Assembly: GCF_008691045.1 (NCBI RefSeq)
Contig: NZ_VMSO01000010.1
Coordinates: 57,888-121,887 of the forward strand
From: Mediterraneibacter catenae
GTDB lineage: Bacteria > Bacillota > Clostridia > Lachnospirales > Lachnospiraceae
DNA: 64,000 bases
Direction: 5' to 3'
Part shown: one piece after another, positions 46,813-55,810 of the stretch
Layout: every line of letters begins with the position of its first letter
Numbering within the stretch: position 1 is the stretch's first letter
Position numbers and translations under genes: made by a program
Notes under the pieces: model-generated
Databases searched by the model: none
What the model saw: only the letters and a program-made list of their open reading frames with translations
Told to the model about the DNA's origin: nothing

Positions 46813-47994
46813 TCATCCTCTCGCAGCCCTATATATCTGATACATATCCTCTGTGTCAAGTTTCCTGATACAGCCGATCGTCCGCTTTCCAAAATGACTG
46901 CATTTTTCTGCCAGTTCCCTCATCTGCTCCTCACTGAGCTCTATCCCCATATCACGGATACTTACCGGCATATCAAGGGTGCGGTAAAACTCCTCCATCG
47001 CCTCTATACCTTTTACCGCTGTCATAGTGTCATCCGATTCCGGCGCCACACCCATGACATTTACCGCAAACTTTGCGAAGCGCTTCGGAGCTGCATCCAT
47101 CACATAGCGCGCCCAGCTTCCCCAGACTGCTGCAAGACCGGCACCGTGAGCCACGTCAAACATCCCGCCAAGCTCATGCTCCAGCTGATGGCTTGCCCAG
47201 TCACCGCCGTCTGTCCCGCATCCGGTCAGTCCATTGTGGGAGAGGCTTCCCGCCCACATAACTTCGGCTCTCGCATTGTAATCATCCGGTTCCGACATCA
47301 GGATCTCTGCATTTTTCATCACAGTCCGCAGCAGATGTTCGCTGATGCCGTCTGTCATCTCCATATTATCACAGCGATTAAAATACCGTTCCATCGTGTG
47401 CATCATGATATCCACACATCCGCTGGCAGTCTGGTATTTCGGCAGTGTCATAGTGAGCTCCGGATTCATAACGGCAAATCTTGCCCGCGCGTAATTACTG
47501 CTATAGCCCCGCTTGAGCCATCCATTTTCATTTGTTATAACAGAGGAATCACTCATCTCCGATCCCGCCGCTGCGATCGTCAGCACAACGCCGATCGGGA
47601 GGCATCCCTGCGCCGTTCTCTTCTTCTCGTAGAAATCCCACACATCTCCGTCATTTGCCGCGCCGTACCCGATCGCTTTGGCGGAGTCTATGACACTTCC
47701 TCCACCCACAGCTAAAATAAAATCAACGTTCTCTTTTCTGCACAGTTCAATCCCCTCATATACAAGAGAAAGTCTGGGGTTTGGCACCACGCCGCCGAGA
47801 GACACATATGGGATATCCGCCTTATCAAGAGAGCGGTATATCCTCTCAAGCAGACCACTCCTTACCACACTTCCGCTTCCATAGTGGACGAGCACTTTTC
47901 TGCATCCCTGCTCCGCCACAAGCTGCCCTGTCTGATCTTCCGTTCCTTTTCCGAATACAACTTTTGTCGGTGTATAATATTGAAAATTTTCCAT
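46813..47994 (-). CDS. Iron-containing alcohol dehydrogenase (butanol dehydrogenase-like)
   Basis: 393 residues, group III dehydrogenase. NAD-binding VGGGSVIDSAKAIG; metal ligands Asp and His in SGCVDIMMHTMER, HQLEHELGG and FDVAHGAGLA. It reduces aldehydes to alcohols or oxidises diols; the substrate is uncertain. ATG 47994. It probably shares a message with the small Nif11-like gene. Confidence 0.94.
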   Translation of the reverse strand: MENFQYYTPTKVVFGKGTEDQTGQLVAEQGCRKVLVHYGSGSVVRSGLLERIYRSLDKADIPYVSLGGVVPNPRLSLVYEGIELCRKENVDFILAVGGGSVIDSAKAIGYGAANDGDVWDFYEKKRTAQGCLPIGVVLTIAAAGSEMSDSSVITNENGWLKRGYSSNYARARFAVMNPELTMTLPKYQTASGCVDIMMHTMERYFNRCDNMEMTDGISEHLLRTVMKNAEILMSEPDDYNARAEVMWAGSLSHNGLTGCGTDGGDWASHQLEHELGGMFDVAHGAGLAAVWGSWARYVMDAAPKRFAKFAVNVMGVAPESDDTMTAVKGIEAMEEFYRTLDMPVSIRDMGIELSEEQMRELAEKCSHFGKRTIGCIRKLDTEDMYQIYRAARG

Positions 47995-48069
47995 GGTTCC
48001 ATCTCCTATCTGTCAGCTTTCTTCCAGTCAGTTCGCCGTATTCCCGCCTCAGCACTTAGATACTGTAAG

Positions 48070-48600
48070 CTATACGATCCCGATCTGGCACATTTTCATC
48101 GCCTCCGCTGCCTGGTCATGACTCTGCGGTGTCACGCCCGCACAGCAGGAGATATCAACCTCAATCGGCACTTCCGGCAAATATGCCTTTAGAAGCAGCG
48201 CATTTGAGATCACGCAGATATCCGTACACAGTCCGATCAAAGTGATCTTCTCGACAGGATCTGCCGGGCTGTTCAGCTGCTTTACATATTCGCCCAGCTC
48301 CACACTTCCGAACGTCGGCTTGTCAATAATGTAAAAATCCTCTTTCGCGCGTACAGCCTTCTCCACATCACTGTTTATCTGCCATCCGGGCGTATCTTTT
48401 ACACAATGAACGACAGGAAGATGCTTCCCCTCTTCGCTCTCAAGATAATCCTCACTGTGGGTATCTCTTGTGGCGATCACTTTTCCGGTGAACCCGCGGA
48501 TCTTCTCCACCACGCCCGGAACAATCGCAACAGCCTCTTTCGTCCCGAGAGACCCGTCAATAAAATCCTTCTGCATATCTACAACTACAAGTACGTTCAT
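48070..48600 (-). CDS. Nicotinamidase / isochorismatase family hydrolase
   Basis: 176 residues. Catalytic Asp in VVDMQKDFIDG, Lys in IDKPTFGS and Cys in GLCTDICVISNAL match PncA-like enzymes; TRDTHSEDYLESEEGKHLP carries the metal-binding residues. It probably hydrolyses nicotinamide to nicotinate for NAD salvage. ATG 48600 follows AGGAG; an upstream in-frame ATG has no site. Confidence 0.9.
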   Translation of the reverse strand: MNVLVVVDMQKDFIDGSLGTKEAVAIVPGVVEKIRGFTGKVIATRDTHSEDYLESEEGKHLPVVHCVKDTPGWQINSDVEKAVRAKEDFYIIDKPTFGSVELGEYVKQLNSPADPVEKITLIGLCTDICVISNALLLKAYLPEVPIEVDISCCAGVTPQSHDQAAEAMKMCQIGIV

Positions 48601-48647
48601 CCTTCTTCTCCTTTCCTTAATTCTGCCGCACATTTTCCGGCATCATA

Positions 48648-49505
48648 TTATCTGTATTTCAGATCGTAATAAAAGATATACTGCTGCATCACCCCGGCGC
48701 ATCCCTTGTATCGTTCAAAGGGGAACCCTTCCGGGTAATGAAGCTCCATCACTTTTTTGATATGCGTATCCACAGGAAACGCATCCATCTGATGCAGAGC
48801 AAACAGGCAGATACAATCCGCTACTTTTCCGCCTATGCCGGGAAGGCGCATCAGCTCGGCCCTGGCGTCTGCATAATCCAGTGATCTCAGAGCCTCCAGA
48901 CTGATCCGGCCGTCCGCGACCATCTGCGCAGTACCGCAGATATATTTACTGCGGTATCCCAGTTTCAGATCTCTTAATTCCTGTTCCGAGGCTTTCGAAA
49001 GTGCTTCCGCCTCCGGAAATGTATAATACACTCTTTTGTCCGGCGTCTCCCTTCTCCTGCCGTACCTCTCACTCAGAGTACGGATCAGTCCTTTGATCCG
49101 GGGGATATTATTCTGCTGAGAAAGAATAAATGTAATGATCATCTCCCATGTATCCTGCCTGAGGATACGGATCCCTCTGCCGAACTCTGCCGCTGACCTC
49201 AAATAATCATCGTCCGCGTCAATCCGTGCAATATAATCCGAATAAGACACCGAAAGATCAAAGTATTCTTTCCAGAAACTGTCATATTCTTCCTGCGTAC
49301 AGTACAGTATCGTCTCTCCATGCACATCTGCCTTGCCGCTTCCGTCCGTCTCATCCGCCGGGTCCTTTTGCCGGATCCCGATCTTCAGATACCTGCTGCC
49401 CGCCAGGAGCTCATATGTATCCTCTGAAACAGCATCCAGACGGAAACACTGTCCGGACTCACAGATCTGAGGAATGGAGAAACAGTTATTTTCTATTGTA
49501 ACCAT
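48648..49505 (-). CDS. 8-oxoguanine DNA glycosylase (OGG1-like, HhH-GPD)
   Basis: 285 residues. The N-terminal OGG fold has CESGQCFRLD. The helix-hairpin-helix (LPGIGGKVADCICLFALHQM) carries the catalytic Lys, and the conserved Asp is in FPVDTHIKKV. SQQNNIPRIKGLI is the DNA-contact loop. It removes oxidised guanine and nicks the strand. ATG 49505; another ATG four codons upstream is possible. Confidence 0.92.
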   Translation of the reverse strand: MVTIENNCFSIPQICESGQCFRLDAVSEDTYELLAGSRYLKIGIRQKDPADETDGSGKADVHGETILYCTQEEYDSFWKEYFDLSVSYSDYIARIDADDDYLRSAAEFGRGIRILRQDTWEMIITFILSQQNNIPRIKGLIRTLSERYGRRRETPDKRVYYTFPEAEALSKASEQELRDLKLGYRSKYICGTAQMVADGRISLEALRSLDYADARAELMRLPGIGGKVADCICLFALHQMDAFPVDTHIKKVMELHYPEGFPFERYKGCAGVMQQYIFYYDLKYR

Positions 49506-49698
49506 GCTGTGTACCACTTTCTATCATGCTTTAAACCCTGCATAGCAGGGCAGACCGATGCAATTATTATAGCACGATTCTCCTTAAGTTTCCAAACTGT
49601 AATAAAAGGACGAATAAGCTATAATAAATCATCAGGGATATGTACAAATTTGATACTATATCTTACAATGGTATCAAGTTATGACTGGAGGGGAACTT

Positions 49699-50304
49699 AT
49701 GGCAAGAAAGATTGAAGTCGTGGACTACCGCCCTGAGTGGGATACCATGTTCAAAGTAGAATCAAAAAAGATCAAAAAGATACTCGGAAAAAACTGTGTA
49801 GGCGTTTATCACATCGGCAGCACGTCGGTCAAAGGCCTGCCCGCCAAACCGATCATAGATATTATGCCTGTTGTCAAAGACATCTCCCTCGTTGATGCCC
49901 ATAATGGTGAATTTGAAGCCTTAGGCTACGAGTGCAGAGGTGAATTCGGCATTCTCGGCAGAAGATTCTTCGCCAAAGGAGGAGACAACCGGACGCATCA
50001 CATCCATATATTCGAACAGAGCAATCAGACTGATATCCAGCGTCACATCGCCGTACGGGATTACCTGAACGCTCATTCAGATACGGCCGCAGAATATGCA
50101 GCTCTGAAGAAGAAACTGGCGGCTGAATTTCCCTTTGACAATGATGGTTACTGCGACGGTAAAGAAGAATATATGAAGTCACTGGAAGAGAAGGCCCTCC
50201 ACTGGCAGAAGAAACAGAACCGCATTAGTCTGGGAATCTCTCTCGACCTGATGTTCGGCATCGCTTTCGGTTTCAGGGACAAAGACAACAGCAGGCAGAA
50301 ATAA
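49699..50304 (+). CDS. GrpB family protein (UPF0157)
   Basis: 201 residues, nucleotidyltransferase-like fold. EVVDYRPEWDTMF, HIGSTSVKGLPAKPIIDIMP and HHIHIFEQS match GrpB/UPF0157, sometimes fused to dephospho-CoA kinase. No firm function. ATG 49699 follows GGAGGGG; an ATG at 49681 lies upstream of that site. A ~35-residue C-terminal extension is extra. It is a single plus-strand gene among minus-strand genes. Confidence 0.9.
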   Translation: MARKIEVVDYRPEWDTMFKVESKKIKKILGKNCVGVYHIGSTSVKGLPAKPIIDIMPVVKDISLVDAHNGEFEALGYECRGEFGILGRRFFAKGGDNRTHHIHIFEQSNQTDIQRHIAVRDYLNAHSDTAAEYAALKKKLAAEFPFDNDGYCDGKEEYMKSLEEKALHWQKKQNRISLGISLDLMFGIAFGFRDKDNSRQK

Positions 50305-50327
50305 TTTCCGCCTGCTGCTTTTCTTCT
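50289..50327. terminator. Terminator between GrpB-like and CcdA-TlpA genes
   Basis: Stem CAGCAGGC with GCCTGCTG, extended by GAAA with TTTC, then CTTTTCTTCTT on the plus strand. Confidence 0.75.
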
Positions 50328-50332
50328 TAAAT

Positions 50333-51652
50333 CTATGCACCACTGCCCTCCAGTGTCTGGTCTATGATACTTCTCATAATATCTTCTGTCATCTGCCCGG
50401 GTACATAGCCGTACACGTTTCCGTCTTTGTCGATCATAAATGTAGTCGGGAACGCCGAAATTCCGTATTGGCTGAACATCTCCCCGCTCTCATCCATGAG
50501 GACCGGGTAAGTATATCCATTCTCTTCCATAAATGAAGCAATCTCATCCGCCGAGCCTTCCTGTCCGATGCCAGGTCCGGCCACACCGAGTATGACAACT
50601 TCAGCACCCTCTCCCTGAGCGGAATATTCCTCGTAGAGCTTCTGGATATCCGGCATCTCATTGCGGCACGGTCCGCACCAGGTTGCCCAGAAGTTCAGGA
50701 AAATAACCTTTCCTTTGTAATCCGCAAGTGTATGTATATTTCCAAACTGGTCCGTCAGCTCAAGATCTGAAAGCGGGGCAGGTGTCAGTGTGCTCTCTGT
50801 ATTGTCTGCACTGTCCTGATTTTCATCTGTACTGCCGTCCTCAGGAACTGTGTCTGACTCCTCATCTGTTCCATTTTTGCTCTGCTCACTTTCATTTTGC
50901 CCTGTTTCGTTCTGTCCGTTTACTTCCTGCTCTGACTGCACAGTGGAGAGATAACCTGTAATGTCATTCATCTTTCCGGTAAACATAAGCACACCCATCA
51001 GGATCATCAGCACACCTCCGACTTTAACAGTGTACCGTACCGCTTTCATATGTCGCCGGAAGAATCCCAGAAGCTGCGCTGTAAATATTCCCGCAGCCAG
51101 AAACGGCATGATAAATCCCAGTGTATATACTCCGATAAGAAGAAATCCCGCTGCACTTGTCTGCGCACTTCCCGCCATCAGAAGTACACTCGTGAGCGCC
51201 GGTCCCACACAGGGCGTCCAGGCAAAGCTGAATGTAAATCCCATGATCAGCGCCGTGACCGGGGACATTGTCATCTTCTCAAGCCGCAGGGGCAGGCGGT
51301 GTTCCCCTCCTAATATCCGGGAACTGCCGAACACGCCGAGCTGGTACAGCCCGAACAAAATGATCAGAATTCCGCCAATCCGTGCAAACAGCATCCGCTG
51401 TTCACTGAAAAATTCTCCCAACGCTGAAGCTCCCAGGCCAAGCACAAAAAACGCTCCACTGATCCCGAGAGTAAAGCATAATACTCTGAAGAAAAGTTTG
51501 AGCCTGCCGCCCTCCTCGTCCATGCCGACTCCGCCTGCCAGATATCCGAAATACAACGGCACCAGCGGCAGCACGCACGGCGAGAAAAAACTCAGCAGTC
51601 CCTGGATAAACACCGCGGCAGCGGATACACCTGTCTCGATCGTAAATCCCAT
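50333..51652 (-). CDS. CcdA-type thiol electron carrier fused to a TlpA-like thioredoxin
   Basis: 439 residues. The N-terminal six-helix CcdA domain has one Cys in SFFSPCVLPLVPLYFG and one in FAWTPCVGPAL, the redox pair that moves electrons across the membrane. A Glu/Asn/Asp-rich linker (~235-285) leads to a TlpA/ResA domain with WCGPC and a cis-Pro in SAFPTTF. The fusion lets one protein take cytosolic thiol electrons and reduce extracellular disulfides. The client is unknown. Confidence 0.93.
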   Translation of the reverse strand: MGFTIETGVSAAAVFIQGLLSFFSPCVLPLVPLYFGYLAGGVGMDEEGGRLKLFFRVLCFTLGISGAFFVLGLGASALGEFFSEQRMLFARIGGILIILFGLYQLGVFGSSRILGGEHRLPLRLEKMTMSPVTALIMGFTFSFAWTPCVGPALTSVLLMAGSAQTSAAGFLLIGVYTLGFIMPFLAAGIFTAQLLGFFRRHMKAVRYTVKVGGVLMILMGVLMFTGKMNDITGYLSTVQSEQEVNGQNETGQNESEQSKNGTDEESDTVPEDGSTDENQDSADNTESTLTPAPLSDLELTDQFGNIHTLADYKGKVIFLNFWATWCGPCRNEMPDIQKLYEEYSAQGEGAEVVILGVAGPGIGQEGSADEIASFMEENGYTYPVLMDESGEMFSQYGISAFPTTFMIDKDGNVYGYVPGQMTEDIMRSIIDQTLEGSGA

Positions 51653-51819
51653 ATCAATTATAATCTCCTGTCTCGATTTATTCCTGCTCCGTATATGGTA
51701 TCCCCGGTGAGATGTCGCATATACCTGTCAGGTAAAGAGAGAATACCACATTTACACCCGGTCCGACAGTGACATTGTCACTTTTTTTAACTTTTCTCTA
51801 AAGAATGAACCCCATGCGT

Positions 51820-52752
51820 TCAGAGCCTGTGAAACACTACCTTGGGGATCAGTTCCCTGATCACCTCATATTCAGCCGGCTGTGTCCCGCTGCACATAAC
51901 ATTAGCCGCTCCGGCTGCCATGGAAAGACGGACCGTGTCCTCCAGACTCGTCCCTGATTCTTCTGCTACCGCAAGAGCTGCAACCACGCTGTCTCCGGCT
52001 CCCACCGTACTGCCTACCGGTACTTTAAGTCCTTCCGCGAAGACAGTTTCCTTCTCTGTCACATACAGGGCGCCTTCCCCTCCCATCGATACTACAGTCT
52101 TTGCTATGCTGTACTCTTTCATAAGATCTCTGACTGTCTCCACAAGCTCCTGCAGTGTCCCCGGTGTCTTTCCGACCAGTGCGGAAAGTTCCTGCTTATT
52201 GGGTTTGACCATATACGGAGAGGCTTTCATGCCTGTTTTCAGCAGATCCCCGTCCGCATCGAGAATCACTTTCGCTCCTTTTTCCTGAAATGCCTCTATC
52301 CACGTAAAATAAGTATCTTGCGGCGAACCTTTCGGCATGCTTCCGGAAATGACCACGATATCATCCGTTTTGATCTTCCCGAGCATATCTCCCAACAGCT
52401 CTTTCAGGATCTCTTCCGACACGCTCACCCCCGGCTCATTGATATCAGTATTTGTATGTCTGACCGGATCAATGATCTTCATATTCGTGCGGGTCTCACC
52501 ATCCACAAAATGAAAGCATGTGGCAAGCCCCATCTCATCCAGTGCCGCCAGGATCGCTCTTCCCGTATCTCCGCCCAGTATGCCGTACGCAACACTGCTG
52601 CCGCCAAGTACGCTGATCACTTTCGAGACATTGATCCCTTTCCCGCCCGGATCCGTCCGCATAGCCGTAATGCGGTTGACCGCGTCAACAGTCAGAGAAG
52701 GAATCTCGACTGTCTTATCGAGGGCCGGATTTAATGTTACTGTATGAATCAT
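51820..52752 (-). CDS. PfkB-family sugar kinase, 1-phosphofructokinase-like
   Basis: 310 residues. It begins MIHTVTLNPALDKTV and has DPGGKGINVSKV, the anion hole and catalytic Asp in VGAGDSVVAALA. FruK, LacC and PfkB share this pattern; fructose 1-phosphate or tagatose 6-phosphate are the usual substrates. It is a single gene with no PTS component beside it, so the substrate stays open. ATG 52752 follows GGGAG. Confidence 0.9.
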   Translation of the reverse strand: MIHTVTLNPALDKTVEIPSLTVDAVNRITAMRTDPGGKGINVSKVISVLGGSSVAYGILGGDTGRAILAALDEMGLATCFHFVDGETRTNMKIIDPVRHTNTDINEPGVSVSEEILKELLGDMLGKIKTDDIVVISGSMPKGSPQDTYFTWIEAFQEKGAKVILDADGDLLKTGMKASPYMVKPNKQELSALVGKTPGTLQELVETVRDLMKEYSIAKTVVSMGGEGALYVTEKETVFAEGLKVPVGSTVGAGDSVVAALAVAEESGTSLEDTVRLSMAAGAANVMCSGTQPAEYEVIRELIPKVVFHRL

Positions 52753-52795
52753 AATGTTTCTCCCGTATTTCAGAATTTATTTTTATATTATACAG

Positions 52796-52837
52796 AAAAA
52801 GCAGAGGGAGATTCCCATTATCGGAATTTCCCTCTGC
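52796..52837 (-). terminator. Intrinsic terminator after the malic enzyme gene
   Basis: 15-bp stem (one G-U pair), 7-base loop, then TTTTTC on the minus strand. Confidence 0.88.
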
Positions 52838-52875
52838 TGCTGTTGACCTAATGAATCACAGGCTCAACGAAATGC

Positions 52876-54048
52876 TTAAATCCTTGCCACGCCGCTCTTT
52901 CTTGCCGCCTCGGCTGTTGCCTTTGCCACTGCGTCTTTTACGCGCGGATCGAATGCTGCCGGAAGGATATAATCCGGATTCAGCTCTTCGTCACTTACCA
53001 GTCCTGCGATCGCATATGCCGCAGCCACCTTCATTTCATCGTTAATATCAGATGCCCGAACATCCAGAGCACCGCGGAAGATTCCCGGGAAACACAGTAC
53101 GTTATTTACCTGGTTCGGGAAATCGCTCCGTCCAGTAGATACAACTGCTGCCCCTGCCGCTTTCGCCTCATCCGGGAAGATCTCCGGCGTCGGGTTCGCG
53201 CATGCGAAGATTATCGGATCTTTTGCCATGCTGCGCACCATATCCTGTGTCAGCGTACCGGGTGCGGATACTCCGATAAATACATCAGCCCCTTTGATCA
53301 CCTCTTCCAGAGTTCCTTTCTCATGGTTAAAGTTCGTGATCTTTGCCATCTCTTCCTTGATCGGATTCAGATAATCTCTTCCTTCGTAAATTGCTCCGTG
53401 ACGGTCTGTCATGATAACATTTTTAAGTCCCATGGACATCAGAAGTCTGATAATAGCGATACCTGCTGCACCGGCGCCGGAAGTTACGATCTTGATGTCC
53501 TCGATCTTCTTTCCGACAAGCTTCAGTGCATTGATCATTCCTGCAAGAGTGATGACCGCAGTACCATGCTGATCATCATGGAATACCGGAATATCACAGC
53601 ACTCTTTCAGTCTCTTCTCGATCTCGAAACATCTCGGGGCTGAGATATCCTCCAGATTGATTCCTCCAAAACTTCCCGCAAAAAGACTTACAGCCTTTAC
53701 GATCTCATCCACATCATGTGATCTGACGCAGAGAGGGATTGCATCCACGCCTCCGAACTCTTTGAACAGTACACATTTTCCTTCCATAACCGGCATGCCA
53801 GCCTCCGGTCCGATATCTCCAAGTCCCAGTACCGCTGAGCCATCTGTAATGACTGCGACCGTGTTCCAGCGTCTTGTCAGATCGTAGCTTTTATTGATGT
53901 CTTTCTGGATTTCCAGACACGGCTCTGCAACTCCCGGTGTATATGCAAGGCTCAATGCCTCCTTGGAATCTACCGCCGCACGGCTGGTAACCTCGATCTT
54001 TCCTTTCAGTTCATAGTGCATTTTCAGTGATTCTTTTGCGTAGTCCAT
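52876..54048 (-). CDS. NAD(P)-dependent malic enzyme
   Basis: 390 residues, the short bacterial form. Catalytic Tyr in LAYTPGVAEPC, Lys in VMEGKCVLFKEFG, metal Asp in VFHDDQHGTA and a Rossmann GAGAAGIAI. It converts malate to pyruvate and CO2 with NAD(P)H. It lacks the C-terminal phosphotransacetylase domain. It is a single gene, ATG 54048 after AGGAGG. Confidence 0.95.
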   Translation of the reverse strand: MDYAKESLKMHYELKGKIEVTSRAAVDSKEALSLAYTPGVAEPCLEIQKDINKSYDLTRRWNTVAVITDGSAVLGLGDIGPEAGMPVMEGKCVLFKEFGGVDAIPLCVRSHDVDEIVKAVSLFAGSFGGINLEDISAPRCFEIEKRLKECCDIPVFHDDQHGTAVITLAGMINALKLVGKKIEDIKIVTSGAGAAGIAIIRLLMSMGLKNVIMTDRHGAIYEGRDYLNPIKEEMAKITNFNHEKGTLEEVIKGADVFIGVSAPGTLTQDMVRSMAKDPIIFACANPTPEIFPDEAKAAGAAVVSTGRSDFPNQVNNVLCFPGIFRGALDVRASDINDEMKVAAAYAIAGLVSDEELNPDYILPAAFDPRVKDAVAKATAEAARKSGVARI

Positions 54049-54212
54049 AACTGCCTCCTGATGTAATATATTTTTGATCTGCTGTCCTTTCTCAAGGGCA
54101 CAAATTTACATGCTACACGACCATTATACTGCTTTTTTGCCGGATATACATCAAGTTTTTTTAAAAATACAAAAAATTATCATTATATTTATGCATATTC
54201 CAACAATATTAT

Positions 54213-54226
54213 TGCATTTTTATGCA
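54213..54226. promoter_or_regulatory. ARG box upstream of argG
   Basis: TGCATTTTTATGCA is an exact match to the ARG-box pattern TGnATwwwwATnCA, 46 bases before the -35 box. A similar TGCATAATTAT word lies on the promoter itself. Confidence 0.65.
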
Positions 54227-54271
54227 TTCTTTATGTATTTTATGCATATTATTCTTTTTTATAATTTTCTC

Positions 54272-54300
54272 TTGCATAATTATAAGTTCTGGTGTATAGT
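54272..54300 (+). promoter_or_regulatory. argG promoter
   Basis: TTGCAT (54272-54277), 17-base spacer, TATAGT (54295-54300); same -35 and ARG-box overlap as at argC. Confidence 0.7.
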
Positions 54301-54396
54301 ATGTTGTAGCCCGCGAGAGCGGTAAAAACAGAGAAAAGCGGCCGACCGGCCCCCGGACGGCAAAATTAATAAAAATACATTCAGGAGGCTATTAAA

Positions 54397-55629
54397 ATGA
54401 GTAAAGAAAAAGTTGTTTTAGCATATTCAGGCGGACTTGACACAACAGCGATCATCCCGTGGCTGAAAGAGACATTCGGATATGACGTTATCTGCTGCTG
54501 CATCGACTGCGGACAGGGAGAAGAACTGGACGGACTTGACGAGAGGGCTAAACTCTCCGGAGCTTCCAAATTATATATTGAAAATATTGTAGACGAATTC
54601 GCCGAAGATTTCATCATGCCGTGCGTAAAAGCAGGCGCTGTATATGAGAACGCATATCTGCTCGGAACATCTATGGCGCGTCCGGCCATCGCGAAAAAGC
54701 TGGTTGAGATTGCACGCAAGGAAGGCGCTGTTGCCATCTGCCACGGCGCTACAGGAAAGGGAAACGACCAGATCCGTTTCGAACTCGGCATCAAGGCTCT
54801 CGCTCCGGACATCAAGATCATCGCTCCGTGGCGTATGACAGACCTGTGGACCATGCAGTCCCGTGAAGACGAGATCGAATACTGCAAGGCTCATGGCATC
54901 GATCTTCCGTTCGATACAAAACACAGCTACAGCCGCGACCGCAATCTGTGGCATATCAGCCACGAAGGTCTGGAACTGGAGGATCCGTCCGTAGAACCGA
55001 ATTACGACGATCTGCTCGTCTTAAGCGTATCCCCGGAGAACGCGCCGGACGAACCGGAATATGTGACAATGACATTTGAGGCCGGTGTTCCGAAGACGAT
55101 CAACGGCAAAGCAATGAAAGTAGCCGACATCATCAAAGAGCTCAACACACTGGGCGGAAAGCACGGCATCGGCATCATCGACATCGTAGAGAACCGTGTC
55201 GTAGGCATGAAGTCCCGCGGAGTATACGAGACGCCGGGCGGAACGATCCTGATGGCCGCTCACCAGCAGTTGGAAGAGCTGATCCTTGACCGCGCTACAT
55301 ACGAAGTGAAGAAAGAGATGGGAAACAAACTCGCTCAGGTCGTATATGAAGGAAAATGGTTCACACCGCTCTGCGAAGCGATCCGCGCATTTGTAGATGT
55401 GACACAGCAGTATGTGACAGGCGAAGTGAAGTTCAAACTGTACAAAGGCAACATCATCAAAGCCGGCGAGACATCCCCGTACTCCCTGTACAGCGAGTCA
55501 CTGGCTAGCTTCACAACAGGCGATATGTACGATCACCACGATGCAGACGGATTCATCACACTGTTCGGTCTGCCGCTGAAGGTCCGCGCAATGAAGATGC
55601 AGGAGCTGGCGAAAGAGAATCAGAAATAG
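54397..55629 (+). CDS. argG: Argininosuccinate synthase
   Basis: 410 residues. ATP pyrophosphatase motif AYSGGLDTT; GATGKGNDQIRFE and SHEGLELEDP are typical. It joins citrulline and aspartate with ATP in the cytoplasm. ATG 54397 after AGGAGG. Codon use is more GC-ended than its neighbours, suggesting high expression. The argH partner is not adjacent; the locus is separate from argCJBD but has a similar operator. Confidence 0.97.
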   Translation: MSKEKVVLAYSGGLDTTAIIPWLKETFGYDVICCCIDCGQGEELDGLDERAKLSGASKLYIENIVDEFAEDFIMPCVKAGAVYENAYLLGTSMARPAIAKKLVEIARKEGAVAICHGATGKGNDQIRFELGIKALAPDIKIIAPWRMTDLWTMQSREDEIEYCKAHGIDLPFDTKHSYSRDRNLWHISHEGLELEDPSVEPNYDDLLVLSVSPENAPDEPEYVTMTFEAGVPKTINGKAMKVADIIKELNTLGGKHGIGIIDIVENRVVGMKSRGVYETPGGTILMAAHQQLEELILDRATYEVKKEMGNKLAQVVYEGKWFTPLCEAIRAFVDVTQQYVTGEVKFKLYKGNIIKAGETSPYSLYSESLASFTTGDMYDHHDADGFITLFGLPLKVRAMKMQELAKENQK

Positions 55630-55660
55630 AAAGCGTAAGCTAATCTTATACTCTTGAAAT

Positions 55661-55717
55661 GATAACAAAGACGGCCATACCCCTTATATTTATGGGAATA
55701 TGACCGTCTTTGTTATC
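55661..55717 (+). terminator. Hairpin after argG
   Basis: Arms 55661-55679 and 55699-55717 pair over 18 of 19 positions; the right arm ends TTTGTTATC. No separate U-run. Confidence 0.65.
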
Positions 55718-55763
55718 CGCTAAGTGTCAAAGATAGGAATAGAAGCCGGGTATATACCATAGC

Positions 55764-55802
55764 TACTTCTGTAACCAAGAAATGACTTAGACTACAGAAG
55801 TA
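55764..55802 (-). terminator. Hairpin after the GH3 gene
   Basis: Perfect 10-base arms (TACTTCTGTA and TACAGAAGTA), 19-base loop, eight bases past the GH3 stop. No U-run. Confidence 0.4.
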
Positions 55803-55810
55803 ATTATGTC

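Larger units (their letters stand above)
54049..54396. other. 348-base argG upstream region
   Basis: An AT-rich stretch with repeated TGCAT/ATGCA words, the argG promoter (54272-54300) and a short GC-rich leader. GCCGACCGG can pair with CCGGACGGC at about 54339-54361. No gene was seen. Confidence 0.7.

Noticed and set aside
50961..51710. Plus-strand frame of 249 codons opposite the CcdA domain
   Set aside because: Pro/Arg/Ile/Ser-rich antisense product with no motif; CcdA-TlpA is clear.
51768..51788. Small hairpin AGTGAC-ATT-GTCACT followed by seven T on the plus strand
   Set aside because: No plus-strand gene ends here, and the stem is only 6 bp; probably chance or a minor stop for stray transcripts.
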